Of a stretch of 6,785 bases of DNA, positions 1-5,591 are shown piece by piece. The stretch covers positions 1 through 6,785 of the forward strand of contig DVEE01000145.1 in NCBI GenBank assembly GCA_015295885.1. The letters are read 5' to 3'. The notes beneath the pieces were generated by a model. It was not told where the DNA came from and made no database searches. It worked only from the letters and a program-made list of their open reading frames with translations. The stretch comes from Leptolyngbyaceae cyanobacterium M65_K2018_010 (lineage in GTDB: Bacteria; Cyanobacteriota; Cyanobacteriia; Phormidesmidales; Phormidesmidaceae). A program made the translations under genes and the position numbers. Position 1 is the first letter of the stretch; the number at the start of each line of letters is the position of its first letter.

Positions 1-1551
1 CGCCTGGTGTTGCGGAACCAGGGCCTTCAACTGCAGGGGGTGGTGTTCGACACCATGCTGGCCAGCTACGTGCTCAACCCGGAAGCCAGCCATAACCTGA
101 CGGATTTAAGTTTGCGCTACCTCAACCTCACCACCCAGAGTTACGAAGATTTAGTGCCCAAGGGTAAAACCATCGCCGATGTGGCGATCGCAGCGGCGGC
201 CAACTATTGCGGCTCCGATGTCCACACCACCTATCGGCTGGTGCCCCAGCTCCAGGCCGAGCTGGACCAGGTACCGGCCTTGAAGACCCTGTTTACCGAC
301 ATTGAGCTGCCCCTGGAGCCGGTGCTGGCCGAGATGGAATACCAGGGCATTCGCATTGATCCGGAGTATCTGGCCAAGTTCTCCCAGCAGCTTGAGTCTG
401 ATCTAAACCGGATTGAGCAAACCGCCTATGAGGCGGCCGGGGAACCCTTTAACCTGGGCTCTCCCAAGCAGCTCAGCGAACTGCTGTTTGAAAAGCTGGG
501 GTTAGATAAGCGCAAGTCCCGCAAAAATAAGTCCGGGGGTTACTCCACCGATGCCGCCACCCTGGAAAAGCTCCAGGGTGACCATGCGGTGGTGGATCTG
601 GTGGTGGAACACCGCACCCTCTCGAAGCTGAAATCAACCTACGTGGACGCCCTGCCGGCCCTGATTCGACCCGACACCCAGCGAGTCCATACCGACTTCA
701 ACCAGGCGGTGACGGCTACGGGGCGGCTGTCCTCCTCCAACCCCAACTTGCAAAATATTCCCATCCGCACCGCCTTTAGCCGACAAATTCGGGCCGCCTT
801 TATTCCGGCGGCGGGGTGGTATCTAGTGGCGGCAGACTATTCCCAAATTGAGCTGCGGATTTTGGCCCACCTCAGCGGCGAGCCAGTGCTGGTAGACGCT
901 TACAACCACAATGAAGATGTGCATACCCTCACGGCCAAGCTGCTGTTTGAGAAAGAGGACATTACCGCGGAAGAGCGTCGGGCGGGTAAGGTGATTAACT
1001 TCGGCATTATCTACGGTATGGGGTCGGCCCGCTTCGCCCGTGAGGCGGGGGTCAGCCGCACCGAGGCCAAAACCTTTATCGATCGCTACTACGAGCGCTA
1101 CCCCAAGGTGTTTGAGTACCTCCAGCAAATGCAGCGAGAGGCGATCGCCTACGGCTATGTGCAAACCATCAAGGGGCGGCGGCGGTACTTTAATTTCACC
1201 GATGGCAAGCTGCGATCGCTGCGCGGCACCGACCCGGCTGCCATTGATCTGGAGGCCCTCCGCACCAACGGCTACGATGCGGGCCTGCTGCGAGCCGCCG
1301 CCAATGCGCCCATCCAGGGCAGCAGTGCCGACATTATCAAAATTGCCATGATTCGGCTGCATGAACTGCTGAAAGCCTACCAGGCCAACCTACTGCTGCA
1401 AGTTCACGACGAACTGGTGTTTGAAGTGCCCCCCGACGAGTGGCAGGAGTTACAGCCGACGATTATCACCACGATGGAAACGGCGGTAGAACTCAAGGTG
1501 CCCCTCAGGGTCGAAGCCCACGCTGGCCCCAACTGGATGGAAGCGAAGTAG
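1..1551 (+). CDS. polA: DNA polymerase I, C-terminal part (5' end outside the window)
   Basis: Family A DNA polymerase, which fills gaps in repair and replaces Okazaki RNA primers. The frame is open from base 1, so the GTG at 7 is not a real start; the 5'-nuclease domain and early exonuclease motifs lie upstream. Counting residues from base 1, the window begins inside the 3'-5' exonuclease domain (FDTMLASYVLNPE). Its Exo III motif YxxxD is present (Y69, D73), so proofreading may be retained, although the Exo I and Exo II residues cannot be seen. The polymerase domain is complete: motif A DYSQIELR (D279), motif B RRxxKxxNFGxxYG (R326, K330, F334, Y338) and motif C VHDE (H469, D470). Phenylalanine at 334 matches the E. 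coli F762 position. Between RRRY (393-396) and RAAANAPIQG (from 431) there are about 18 more residues than I recall for E. coli PolA, as in cyanobacterial homologues. Stop TAG at 1549. Confidence 0.97.
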   Translation, partial: RLVLRNQGLQLQGVVFDTMLASYVLNPEASHNLTDLSLRYLNLTTQSYEDLVPKGKTIADVAIAAAANYCGSDVHTTYRLVPQLQAELDQVPALKTLFTDIELPLEPVLAEMEYQGIRIDPEYLAKFSQQLESDLNRIEQTAYEAAGEPFNLGSPKQLSELLFEKLGLDKRKSRKNKSGGYSTDAATLEKLQGDHAVVDLVVEHRTLSKLKSTYVDALPALIRPDTQRVHTDFNQAVTATGRLSSSNPNLQNIPIRTAFSRQIRAAFIPAAGWYLVAADYSQIELRILAHLSGEPVLVDAYNHNEDVHTLTAKLLFEKEDITAEERRAGKVINFGIIYGMGSARFAREAGVSRTEAKTFIDRYYERYPKVFEYLQQMQREAIAYGYVQTIKGRRRYFNFTDGKLRSLRGTDPAAIDLEALRTNGYDAGLLRAAANAPIQGSSADIIKIAMIRLHELLKAYQANLLLQVHDELVFEVPPDEWQELQPTIITTMETAVELKVPLRVEAHAGPNWMEAK

Positions 1552-1703
1552 CCATGACGCCGGAATGCTATGGCGAGGCGTTGTTCAAGCGGCATTGGCC
1601 AGTGAGTTAGAGGGGCTAGAGGATGGATGAGGGAACAGCTCAAAAGCATGGGTCGAGTCTTGGGGGCTGGCTGGGATTGAGAGGTCAGGGTGTAGCTGTG
1701 AGT

Positions 1704-1726
1704 GGGCCTTCCGTTTAGCAAGGCCC
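1704..1726. repeat. 7-bp perfect inverted repeat (hairpin) upstream of the SIMPL gene
   Basis: GGGCCTT (1704-1710) pairs exactly with AAGGCCC (1720-1726) across a 9-nt loop. It lies about 150 bp after the polA stop and 62 bp before the next start codon. No T run follows, so it is not a standard intrinsic terminator. It could be an mRNA 3'-end stabiliser, a leader hairpin or chance in GC-rich DNA. Confidence 0.45.
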
Positions 1727-1776
1727 CTGGGAACCTAGACGGGATTCTTGTCGTCAGAGACTACTCCGACCGTTGC

Positions 1777-1781
1777 GGAGG
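1777..1781 (+). promoter_or_regulatory. Shine-Dalgarno site fixing the SIMPL gene start
   Basis: GGAGG lies 7 nt before ATG at 1789. This decides the start in favour of 1789 over an upstream in-frame GTG at 1702. The upstream extension would place 29 unremarkable residues before the membrane segment and would run through the hairpin at 1704-1726. Confidence 0.7.
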
Positions 1782-1788
1782 CATCGGT

Positions 1789-2535
1789 ATGAAAGACCTT
1801 GCGATTAAACCTTTCCCCCAATTATTGGCAGGATTAGCCGCCTTGTCGGTGGCCTTAGTGCTGAGCTCCTGGATTGGCGCTCAGGCGATTCGAGATTTCA
1901 AACAAGCGAATGATGTGCTGGTGGTAACGGGGTCAGCGAAGCGGCCCATTCGTTCCGACTCGATCATTTGGCGGTTATCGGTTTCCAGTCAGGCGCCTAC
2001 GGCCCAGGCGGCCTACCAGGATTTGAAGCGCCAAACCCAACGGGTCCAGGCCTACTTCAAAGAGCAGCAGGTGCCTGACCCGGCGATTACCCTGGGGGCC
2101 CTTGAAACCTACGCCATTCCCGCGGTGGATGCCAATGGCCGAGAAACCGGGCAAACCCTGGCCTACCGGCTGACCCAGCGCTTTGAGGTCCGCTCCGAAG
2201 AGGTCGATCGCTATACCCAACTGGCCCAGCAATCCGCCGACTTGCTCAACGAGAACGTCAACTTGGTGTCTGACCCGCCCCAGTATCTCTATACCCAACT
2301 GGGAAAAGTGCGGATTGAGATGGTGGGCGAAGCCACCCAAGACGCTAAAGCCAGAGCCGAGGCGATCGCCCGTAGCACCGGGTCTACGGTGGGGGTGGTC
2401 CGCAGTGCCAATACCGGCGTGTTTCAAATCACCTCCCGCAACTCCACCGATGTCAGTGACTACGGCATCTACGACACCAGCTCCATCGACAAAGATATTA
2501 CCGCCGTGGTGTCGGTCACCTTCAGTCTGAAATAG
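1789..2535 (+). CDS. SIMPL-domain (DUF541, YggE-like) membrane-anchored protein
   Basis: A 248-residue protein that I assign to the SIMPL/DUF541 family (COG2859), predicted periplasmic proteins whose biochemical role is poorly known; E. coli YggE has been linked to oxidative stress. Residues about 8-34 form one hydrophobic segment (LLAGLAALSVALVLSSWIG), either an uncleaved signal anchor or a signal peptide with no obvious AXA cleavage site. The SIMPL fold follows: the opening strand VLVVTGSAKRPIRSD (from about 43), a long central helix rich in Q, A and K, the repeat-like helix ending ARAEAIARSTGSTVGVV, and the closing strand AVVSVTFSLK. Start chosen by the GGAGG at 1777-1781. It is monocistronic in this window and converges on rbgA, with the two 3' ends overlapping by 14 bp. 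The family call is good; any specific function is unknown. Confidence 0.88.
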   Translation: MKDLAIKPFPQLLAGLAALSVALVLSSWIGAQAIRDFKQANDVLVVTGSAKRPIRSDSIIWRLSVSSQAPTAQAAYQDLKRQTQRVQAYFKEQQVPDPAITLGALETYAIPAVDANGRETGQTLAYRLTQRFEVRSEEVDRYTQLAQQSADLLNENVNLVSDPPQYLYTQLGKVRIEMVGEATQDAKARAEAIARSTGSTVGVVRSANTGVFQITSRNSTDVSDYGIYDTSSIDKDITAVVSVTFSLK

Positions 2536-3400
2536 TCCCGCCCCTGGGGGGCCATTCCAACCCCCAGGGACCGAGTAAGCCGGTCCGAAAGTCGTTGAGA
2601 ATCCGCTGGGCGGTGCGTTCCCTGTCGTCCTGAAATTTTTGTTCAGCCAGGTGGGCCACAAACTCCTCGCCCGTGTAGTCGTTTAAGTTGAGGCCGTAAC
2701 GATCCTGGAAAGTCGGCGCATAGGGGTCTTGGGTGTAGGGTTGCAATGCTTTCAGCAAGTCCAGAAACGCCGCGGCGGTGCGCTGGGTGTCGTAGGCGGC
2801 CTCACCAATGTCATCACAGATGGCCAGTTTTAGGGCCGCTGCCTGATCTTCTAGGCGGGAAGGAATCACCCCGGGGGCATCTAGTAAATCCAGATTCCCG
2901 GCTAATCGAATCCACCGCAGTTGCCGGGTGACTCCGGCCCGACGGGCGCTGGCTACCACCTTGCGATTCAGCAGACGATTAATCAAGGCCGATTTACCCA
3001 CATTGGGAAAACCAATCACCACCGCTCGAATCGGGCGAGGTTTCATGCCGCGAGCCTGACGCCGTTGGTTTACCGAGTCGCCCGCCCCCTGGGCGGCTTT
3101 GGCGACCGCCTTTACCCCCTGCCCCTGCTGGGCATTGGTGAAAAAGGGAACTTCCCCCTGCTGACGAAACCAGGTTTCCCAGGCCTGCCGAGCGGCCTCG
3201 GAAATCATATCCACCCGGTTCAGCACCAACACCCGTCCCTTCTCACCTACCCAGCGCTCCAGGCTGGGATGGCGAGTCGCTAGGGGAATCCGTGCATCCC
3301 GCACCTCCAGCACCACGTCCACCCGACTGAGCTGGTCCACCAGGGCCTTTTCTGCCTTGGCGATATGGCCGGGATACCACTGAATGTCGGGGGTGGACAT
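2522..3400 (-). CDS. rbgA: Ribosome biogenesis GTPase RbgA/YlqF
   Basis: A 292-residue circularly permuted GTPase (B. subtilis RbgA has about 282) that acts late in 50S subunit assembly. The G motifs run in permuted order: G4 NRVD (61-64), a G5-like TNAQQG (88-93), G1 GFPNVGKS (130-137), G2 threonine T158 in GVTR, and G3 DAPG (174-177). The N-terminal IQWYPGH holds H12, the equivalent of the histidine proposed to be catalytic in RbgA, and EVRDARIP (32-39) is the typical conserved patch. G4 has arginine where NKxD is usual, and G3 has DAPG rather than DTPG; both look like lineage variation rather than damage. Start ATG at 3400 gives a conventional N terminus, but the minus strand upstream has CCTCC rather than a purine-rich Shine-Dalgarno, so translation initiation may be weak. 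It lies 94 bp downstream of padR on the same strand and could be co-transcribed. Confidence 0.95.
   Translation of the reverse strand: MSTPDIQWYPGHIAKAEKALVDQLSRVDVVLEVRDARIPLATRHPSLERWVGEKGRVLVLNRVDMISEAARQAWETWFRQQGEVPFFTNAQQGQGVKAVAKAAQGAGDSVNQRRQARGMKPRPIRAVVIGFPNVGKSALINRLLNRKVVASARRAGVTRQLRWIRLAGNLDLLDAPGVIPSRLEDQAAALKLAICDDIGEAAYDTQRTAAAFLDLLKALQPYTQDPYAPTFQDRYGLNLNDYTGEEFVAHLAEQKFQDDRERTAQRILNDFRTGLLGPWGLEWPPRGGTISD
2542..2569. repeat. 9-bp perfect inverted repeat at the SIMPL/rbgA convergence
   Basis: CCCTGGGGG (2542-2550) pairs exactly with CCCCCAGGG (2561-2569) around a 10-nt loop. It begins 6 nt after the SIMPL stop codon while lying wholly inside the last codons of rbgA on the other strand. 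It may shape the 3' end of the SIMPL transcript. No T run follows on the plus strand, so classic intrinsic termination is not shown. Confidence 0.55.
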
Positions 3401-3494
3401 GGGAACAAGGAGGCGCGATGGCTAGGGAAAGGATTGACCAATGCAGGTTTGAGTCTGGGGGGTGAGGGAAAACTTGGGTAACTTGCCCACCTTA
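3401..3494 (-). other. Short spacer between padR and rbgA
   Basis: This 94-bp gap lies between two genes transcribed leftward. I see no convincing terminator after padR and no well-matched promoter for rbgA, so read-through from padR into rbgA is possible but not demonstrated. Confidence 0.4.
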
Positions 3495-4049
3495 TCACTC
3501 CCCCTGCCCCTGGTTCATGCTCCTTAACGTGGCTAGGGTTTCATCGCACCAGGTAAGCCAGGCGGTTTCGTAGTGAATGCCATTGCGCAGGGTGATGTAC
3601 TGAAACTGGCCTGCCGGGGTCATCGCGGCTGGCTTGGCAAAGTATCTTTGCTCAATGGCTTGGTACTCCTCCAGGGTGGCGGCATGGTGGGAGCGCTCCT
3701 GCTGGAGCATGGCGATCGCGGTTTCGGGCGGCACCAGATAGCCCACAAATAGCTTCACTAGCAGTTCGTCTTTCAGGGGCGAGCCCTTGGAGGGCTGGGC
3801 GATCCAATCCCGCAGCAGGGCTTGGCCAGCCTCAGTTACCTGGTACAGCTTTTTGTCGGGGCGACCCTCCTGGGGTACGGCCTCAGCGGTGACCAATCCT
3901 TGCTGCTCTAGCTTGGTCAGCTCTCGGTAAATCTGCTGGTGGCTGGCATGCCAAAAGAAACCCACCGAACCATCAAACTGTTTGGCCAAGTCGTAGCCAC
4001 TGCAGGGTCGTTCGGTCAGGGCAGAGAGTATTGCGTGGGATAGGGCCAT
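3495..4049 (-). CDS. PadR-family transcriptional regulator
   Basis: A 184-residue winged-helix regulator, most likely a dimeric repressor. Residues 1-82 form the PadR domain: MALSHAILSALTERPCSGYDLAK, then the recognition region FFWHASHQQIYRELTKLEQQGLV and the wing GRPDKKLYQVTEAGQALL. Residues about 90-178 are the C-terminal helical dimerisation domain (Vir_act_alpha_C type), with DELLVKLFVGYLVPPETAIAMLQQE and a long helix after it. The length is normal for PadR proteins of this subgroup. The N terminus begins directly at the conserved MALSHAIL, which supports ATG at 4049 even though no clear Shine-Dalgarno precedes it. It is divergent from the coq4-like gene, and the shared control region carries a palindrome over both -10 boxes, so autoregulation together with control of the neighbour is likely. 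The effector molecule cannot be deduced. Confidence 0.93.
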   Translation of the reverse strand: MALSHAILSALTERPCSGYDLAKQFDGSVGFFWHASHQQIYRELTKLEQQGLVTAEAVPQEGRPDKKLYQVTEAGQALLRDWIAQPSKGSPLKDELLVKLFVGYLVPPETAIAMLQQERSHHAATLEEYQAIEQRYFAKPAAMTPAGQFQYITLRNGIHYETAWLTWCDETLATLRSMNQGQGE

Positions 4050-4088
4050 CGGAATATAACCAATTCACAGAAGCGAATATGCAAATAG

Positions 4089-4117
4089 TTGACTATTCAC
4101 AAAAATGTATATACAAT
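4089..4117 (+). promoter_or_regulatory. Sigma-70-type promoter for the coq4-like gene
   Basis: The -35 box TTGACT (4089-4094) and -10 box TACAAT (4112-4117) are separated by exactly 17 bp, and each differs from consensus at one position. Transcription would start near 4124, leaving a leader of about 140 nt before ATG 4264. Confidence 0.7.
4106..4115. promoter_or_regulatory. Palindrome TGTATATACA, probable PadR operator
   Basis: A perfect 10-bp palindrome covers the leftward -10 box and most of the rightward one. PadR-family operators are commonly built from ATGT/ACAT half-sites, and the TGTA/TACA arms here resemble them, though with shorter spacing. A bound dimer would block both promoters. 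Assignment to this PadR is inferred from position only. Confidence 0.5.
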
Positions 4118-4134
4118 GCGTTTTGTAAATGCAA
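4106..4134 (-). promoter_or_regulatory. Sigma-70-type promoter for padR
   Basis: Reading the minus strand, the -35 box TTGCAT is at 4134-4129 and the -10 box TATACA at 4111-4106, with a 17-bp spacer. Its -10 directly abuts the -10 of the rightward promoter, so the two promoters overlap face to face and RNA polymerase could hardly occupy both at once. The leader to ATG 4049 would be about 50 nt. Confidence 0.6.
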
Positions 4135-4251
4135 AAAGTTGCATATTCATTCAGGTGCATCTCCATTATGCCGGTTCTAGGCATGGGGGTTGCCTGCTGA
4201 ACCAGGATCCTCGCGATCCCATCTATCCATCCATCACTGACCTGACGCAAT

Positions 4252-4255
4252 GGAG
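4252..4255 (+). promoter_or_regulatory. Shine-Dalgarno site of the coq4-like gene
   Basis: GGAG lies 8 nt before ATG 4264, which favours this start over the second in-frame ATG at 4285, where only a poorer AAGG precedes. Confidence 0.6.
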
Positions 4256-4263
4256 ACCCTCTT

Positions 4264-4938
4264 ATGAACAGCAAGGTTTTACGGATGTCTAAGCTGCCTC
4301 GGGGACTGGGCTTTCCTCTTCAGGGGCTGAACTGGGCTGAACTGCGGGCGGCTTACCGAGCCTTTCTGGTCGATCCAGCCCAGGGTATTCGTCACATTCT
4401 GGCCGCTGGGCGCCACAGCCGCTGGCAGGTGTGGGTCGAGCGGCGGCTAGCCCAGCAGGCTGCCCATCTGGTCGGTCGTACCATTGCGGTTGATCTAAAC
4501 GCCCTGGTGCAACTACCCGCTGATACCCTGGGCGGAGCCTACGCCCGCCACATGTTAAAGCAGGGCTTTGACCCCGAAACCTTTATGACGGGCGAGCCCG
4601 GTGACCACTGGTTGCGCCAGCGCATGGCCATCAGCCATGACCTCTATCACCTCTTTACCGGCTTTGATGCTTCGCCGATTGGGGAGTTTGGGGTAGCTGC
4701 CTACACCCTGGTGCAGTACCGCGATGTACTCAATGTCTTTGTGCTGTCCTTTGTGCCCCTCAGTCTGACCAATCCCCTGTGGACCGTACCGCTCCTCCGT
4801 GCTCTCTGGCGAGGATTTTGGATGGGATACCGGGGAAAACCTGCGATCGCCTACCCGGTTGAAGCCCACTGGTCCACGCCTCTCCACACCGTTCGCCAAG
4901 AACTCGGTTTAGGGAAGTTTTTTCCTAAACCTAACTGA
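4264..4938 (+). CDS. Coq4-family protein
   Basis: A 224-residue homologue of COQ4, the ubiquinone-biosynthesis protein that in eukaryotes holds the COQ complex together and has been reported to act in C1 decarboxylation of the quinone ring precursor. The signature HDxxHx11E is exact: H125, D126, H129 and E141, with the surrounding SHDLYHLFTGFDASPIGE typical of the family and expected to bind a metal ion. Upstream, LPADTLGGAYARHM (84-97) matches the conserved LPxxTLGxxY region, and the C terminus ends in the usual basic helix (VRQELGLG). Residues about 158-190 (VLNVFVLSFVPLSLTNPLWTVPLLRALWRGFW) are strongly hydrophobic, consistent with peripheral membrane attachment. Cyanobacteria make plastoquinone, not ubiquinone, so the substrate is unknown and I give no gene symbol. 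It is divergent from padR and probably regulated by it. Codons look like those of neighbouring genes. Confidence 0.88.
   Translation: MNSKVLRMSKLPRGLGFPLQGLNWAELRAAYRAFLVDPAQGIRHILAAGRHSRWQVWVERRLAQQAAHLVGRTIAVDLNALVQLPADTLGGAYARHMLKQGFDPETFMTGEPGDHWLRQRMAISHDLYHLFTGFDASPIGEFGVAAYTLVQYRDVLNVFVLSFVPLSLTNPLWTVPLLRALWRGFWMGYRGKPAIAYPVEAHWSTPLHTVRQELGLGKFFPKPN
4906..4931. repeat. Hairpin at the 3' end of the coq4-like gene
   Basis: GGTTTAGG (4906-4913) and CCTAAACC (4924-4931) pair perfectly. The stem can extend inward by one G-T wobble and two A-T pairs, leaving a 4-nt loop. It lies within the last codons, ending 4 nt before the TGA. No T run follows on the plus strand, so it may be a 3'-end protecting hairpin or act on both converging transcripts rather than being a classical terminator. 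Confidence 0.5.
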
Positions 4939-4971
4939 GGTTCACCCTCTCCTTTTGCCAGCCTCGTTTCC

Positions 4972-5379
4972 CTAGGGCACGATCAACACCGGGCAGGGCG
5001 ACAGGTTAATCACCCGTACGGTCACACTTTCCTCCTGCACTTCTTCAATCAGCCCAACCCCGCGACAGCCCATGACGATCAGGTCGGCATTCAGCTCGTC
5101 GGCCACATCACAAATCACAAAGGCAGGTTGACCTTCGCGCTCGATGACATCAGCGTCAATTCCCTGGGAGGCAAACAGGTCTTTGGCGTTGCCCAGTAGC
5201 TGGGCAACGGCTTCGGGGGAAGATTGTGCCGCCGACTGGGGTGCCTCAGGGGCCGAAGGCTCGACGACAGACAATAGAACCAGGCGGCTATGGTGGAGTT
5301 TCACCAGTTCAACCACCTTGGGGGCTGCCTGTTGAGCCTCGGAACTCATGTCAATGGGGAATAGAACAGTCTTAAACAT
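4972..5379 (-). CDS. Universal stress protein, UspA family
   Basis: A 135-residue single-domain Usp protein, expected to be a cytoplasmic dimer. The N terminus MFKTVLFPIDMSSEAQ has the family's first strand and its acidic residue D10. The middle has a low-complexity, alanine-, proline- and serine-rich loop (42-57). The C-terminal half gives LNADLIVMGCRGVGL (96-110) and the final strand SPCPVLIVP. The ATP-loop consensus G-2x-G-9x-G(S/T) is only partly kept: G104 and G107 are present, but the third glycine is E117, giving ES in place of GS. ATP binding is therefore uncertain. A weak GGTGA lies 6 nt before the ATG; the ATG further upstream is out of frame and soon stops. It converges on the coq4-like gene with a 33-bp gap and diverges from pgk. 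Confidence 0.92.
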   Translation of the reverse strand: MFKTVLFPIDMSSEAQQAAPKVVELVKLHHSRLVLLSVVEPSAPEAPQSAAQSSPEAVAQLLGNAKDLFASQGIDADVIEREGQPAFVICDVADELNADLIVMGCRGVGLIEEVQEESVTVRVINLSPCPVLIVP

Positions 5380-5446
5380 GGCAGTTCACCATGGCAGATC
5401 AAAGGGAACTCGGACTCCGGTAAAATGAGGGCGTCGATAGGTAAAT

Positions 5447-5472
5447 ATTACGACAGACCATTACGACAGGCC
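5447..5472. repeat. Abutting 13-bp tandem repeat
   Basis: ATTACGACAGACC (5447-5459) is followed with no gap by ATTACGACAGGCC (5460-5472), 12 of 13 bases identical. The pair lies about 70 bp from uspA and 130 bp from pgk and overlaps the only -10-like box for uspA. Two direct half-sites repeated every 13 bp suggest a regulator binding site, but no particular protein can be named. Confidence 0.65.
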
Positions 5473-5585
5473 CAGGGCCTTGGTCGGGCAGTCCTAGCTC
5501 TCTAAGTTCTACCTTAGTCAAGCTTCCGCCTGCTTTTGTCGAAGCTCCGCATAACGTAATAAACATAATGTCTTAAGCAGTTTTA

Positions 5586-5591
5586 GGGAGG
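5586..5591 (+). promoter_or_regulatory. Shine-Dalgarno site fixing the GTG start of pgk
   Basis: GGGAGG lies 9 nt before GTG 5601. The protein then begins MVKKSVASLTAADLAGKRVLVRADFN, in line with other cyanobacterial Pgk N termini, so a GTG start is well supported. Confidence 0.75.

Larger units (their letters stand above)
1552..1788. other. Gene-free spacer between polA and the SIMPL-domain gene
   Basis: This 237-bp stretch has no convincing gene on either strand. The only clear structure is the hairpin at 1704-1726 and the Shine-Dalgarno sequence at 1777-1781. I found no hairpin followed by a T run after the polA stop, and no sigma-70 promoter with both boxes close to consensus. The next gene must be transcribed either from a weak or unrecognised promoter here or by read-through from polA. 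Confidence 0.7.
4075..4148. repeat. Nested repeats: 10-bp inverted repeat and 13-bp direct repeat
   Basis: GAATATGCAA (4075-4084) and TTGCATATTC (4139-4148) are exact reverse complements, centred one base from the TGTATATACA palindrome. ATGCAAATAGTTG (4079-4091) recurs as ATGCAAAAAGTTG (4129-4141), 12 of 13 bases alike and offset by exactly 50 bp. AATAGT (4084-4089) and ACTATT (4092-4097) form a further inverted repeat across the rightward -35 box. Confidence 0.75.
4050..4263. promoter_or_regulatory. Divergent padR / coq4-like control region
   Basis: This 214-bp spacer has an AT-rich core (about 4070-4150) that stands out from the GC-rich surroundings. The core contains one rightward and one leftward promoter, a central 10-bp palindrome, a 10-bp inverted repeat surrounding it, a 13-bp near-perfect direct repeat and a smaller inverted repeat over the rightward -35. 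The remainder, about 4124-4263, would be the 5' leader of the coq4-like mRNA. It could form small hairpins at 4173-4203 (AGGCA pairing with TGCCT inside GGTT/AACC) and at 4205-4219 (GGATC with GATCC). Confidence 0.8.

Noticed and set aside
823..1362. Minus-strand open frame opposite polA
   Set aside because: It covers conserved polymerase motifs A and B on the other strand and shows no family features of its own.
1704..1726. Intrinsic terminator of polA
   Set aside because: It lies about 150 bp beyond the stop codon and has no T run after the stem.
1702..1788. Longer N terminus for the SIMPL protein from GTG 1702
   Set aside because: No Shine-Dalgarno at 1702, while GGAGG is correctly placed before ATG 1789; the extension has no family resemblance.
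1975..2661. Long minus-strand open frame opposite the SIMPL gene
   Set aside because: Glycine-rich translation without a recognisable domain; it is the shadow of a well-supported gene in GC-rich DNA.
3408..3465. AGGAGG followed by ATG and a 15-codon frame on the plus strand
   Set aside because: The product is very short and low in information, lies antisense in the rbgA leader, and has no promoter in front; probably chance.
5447..5472. Tandem repeat as a CRISPR remnant
   Set aside because: Only two 13-bp units with no spacer between them and no cas genes nearby.
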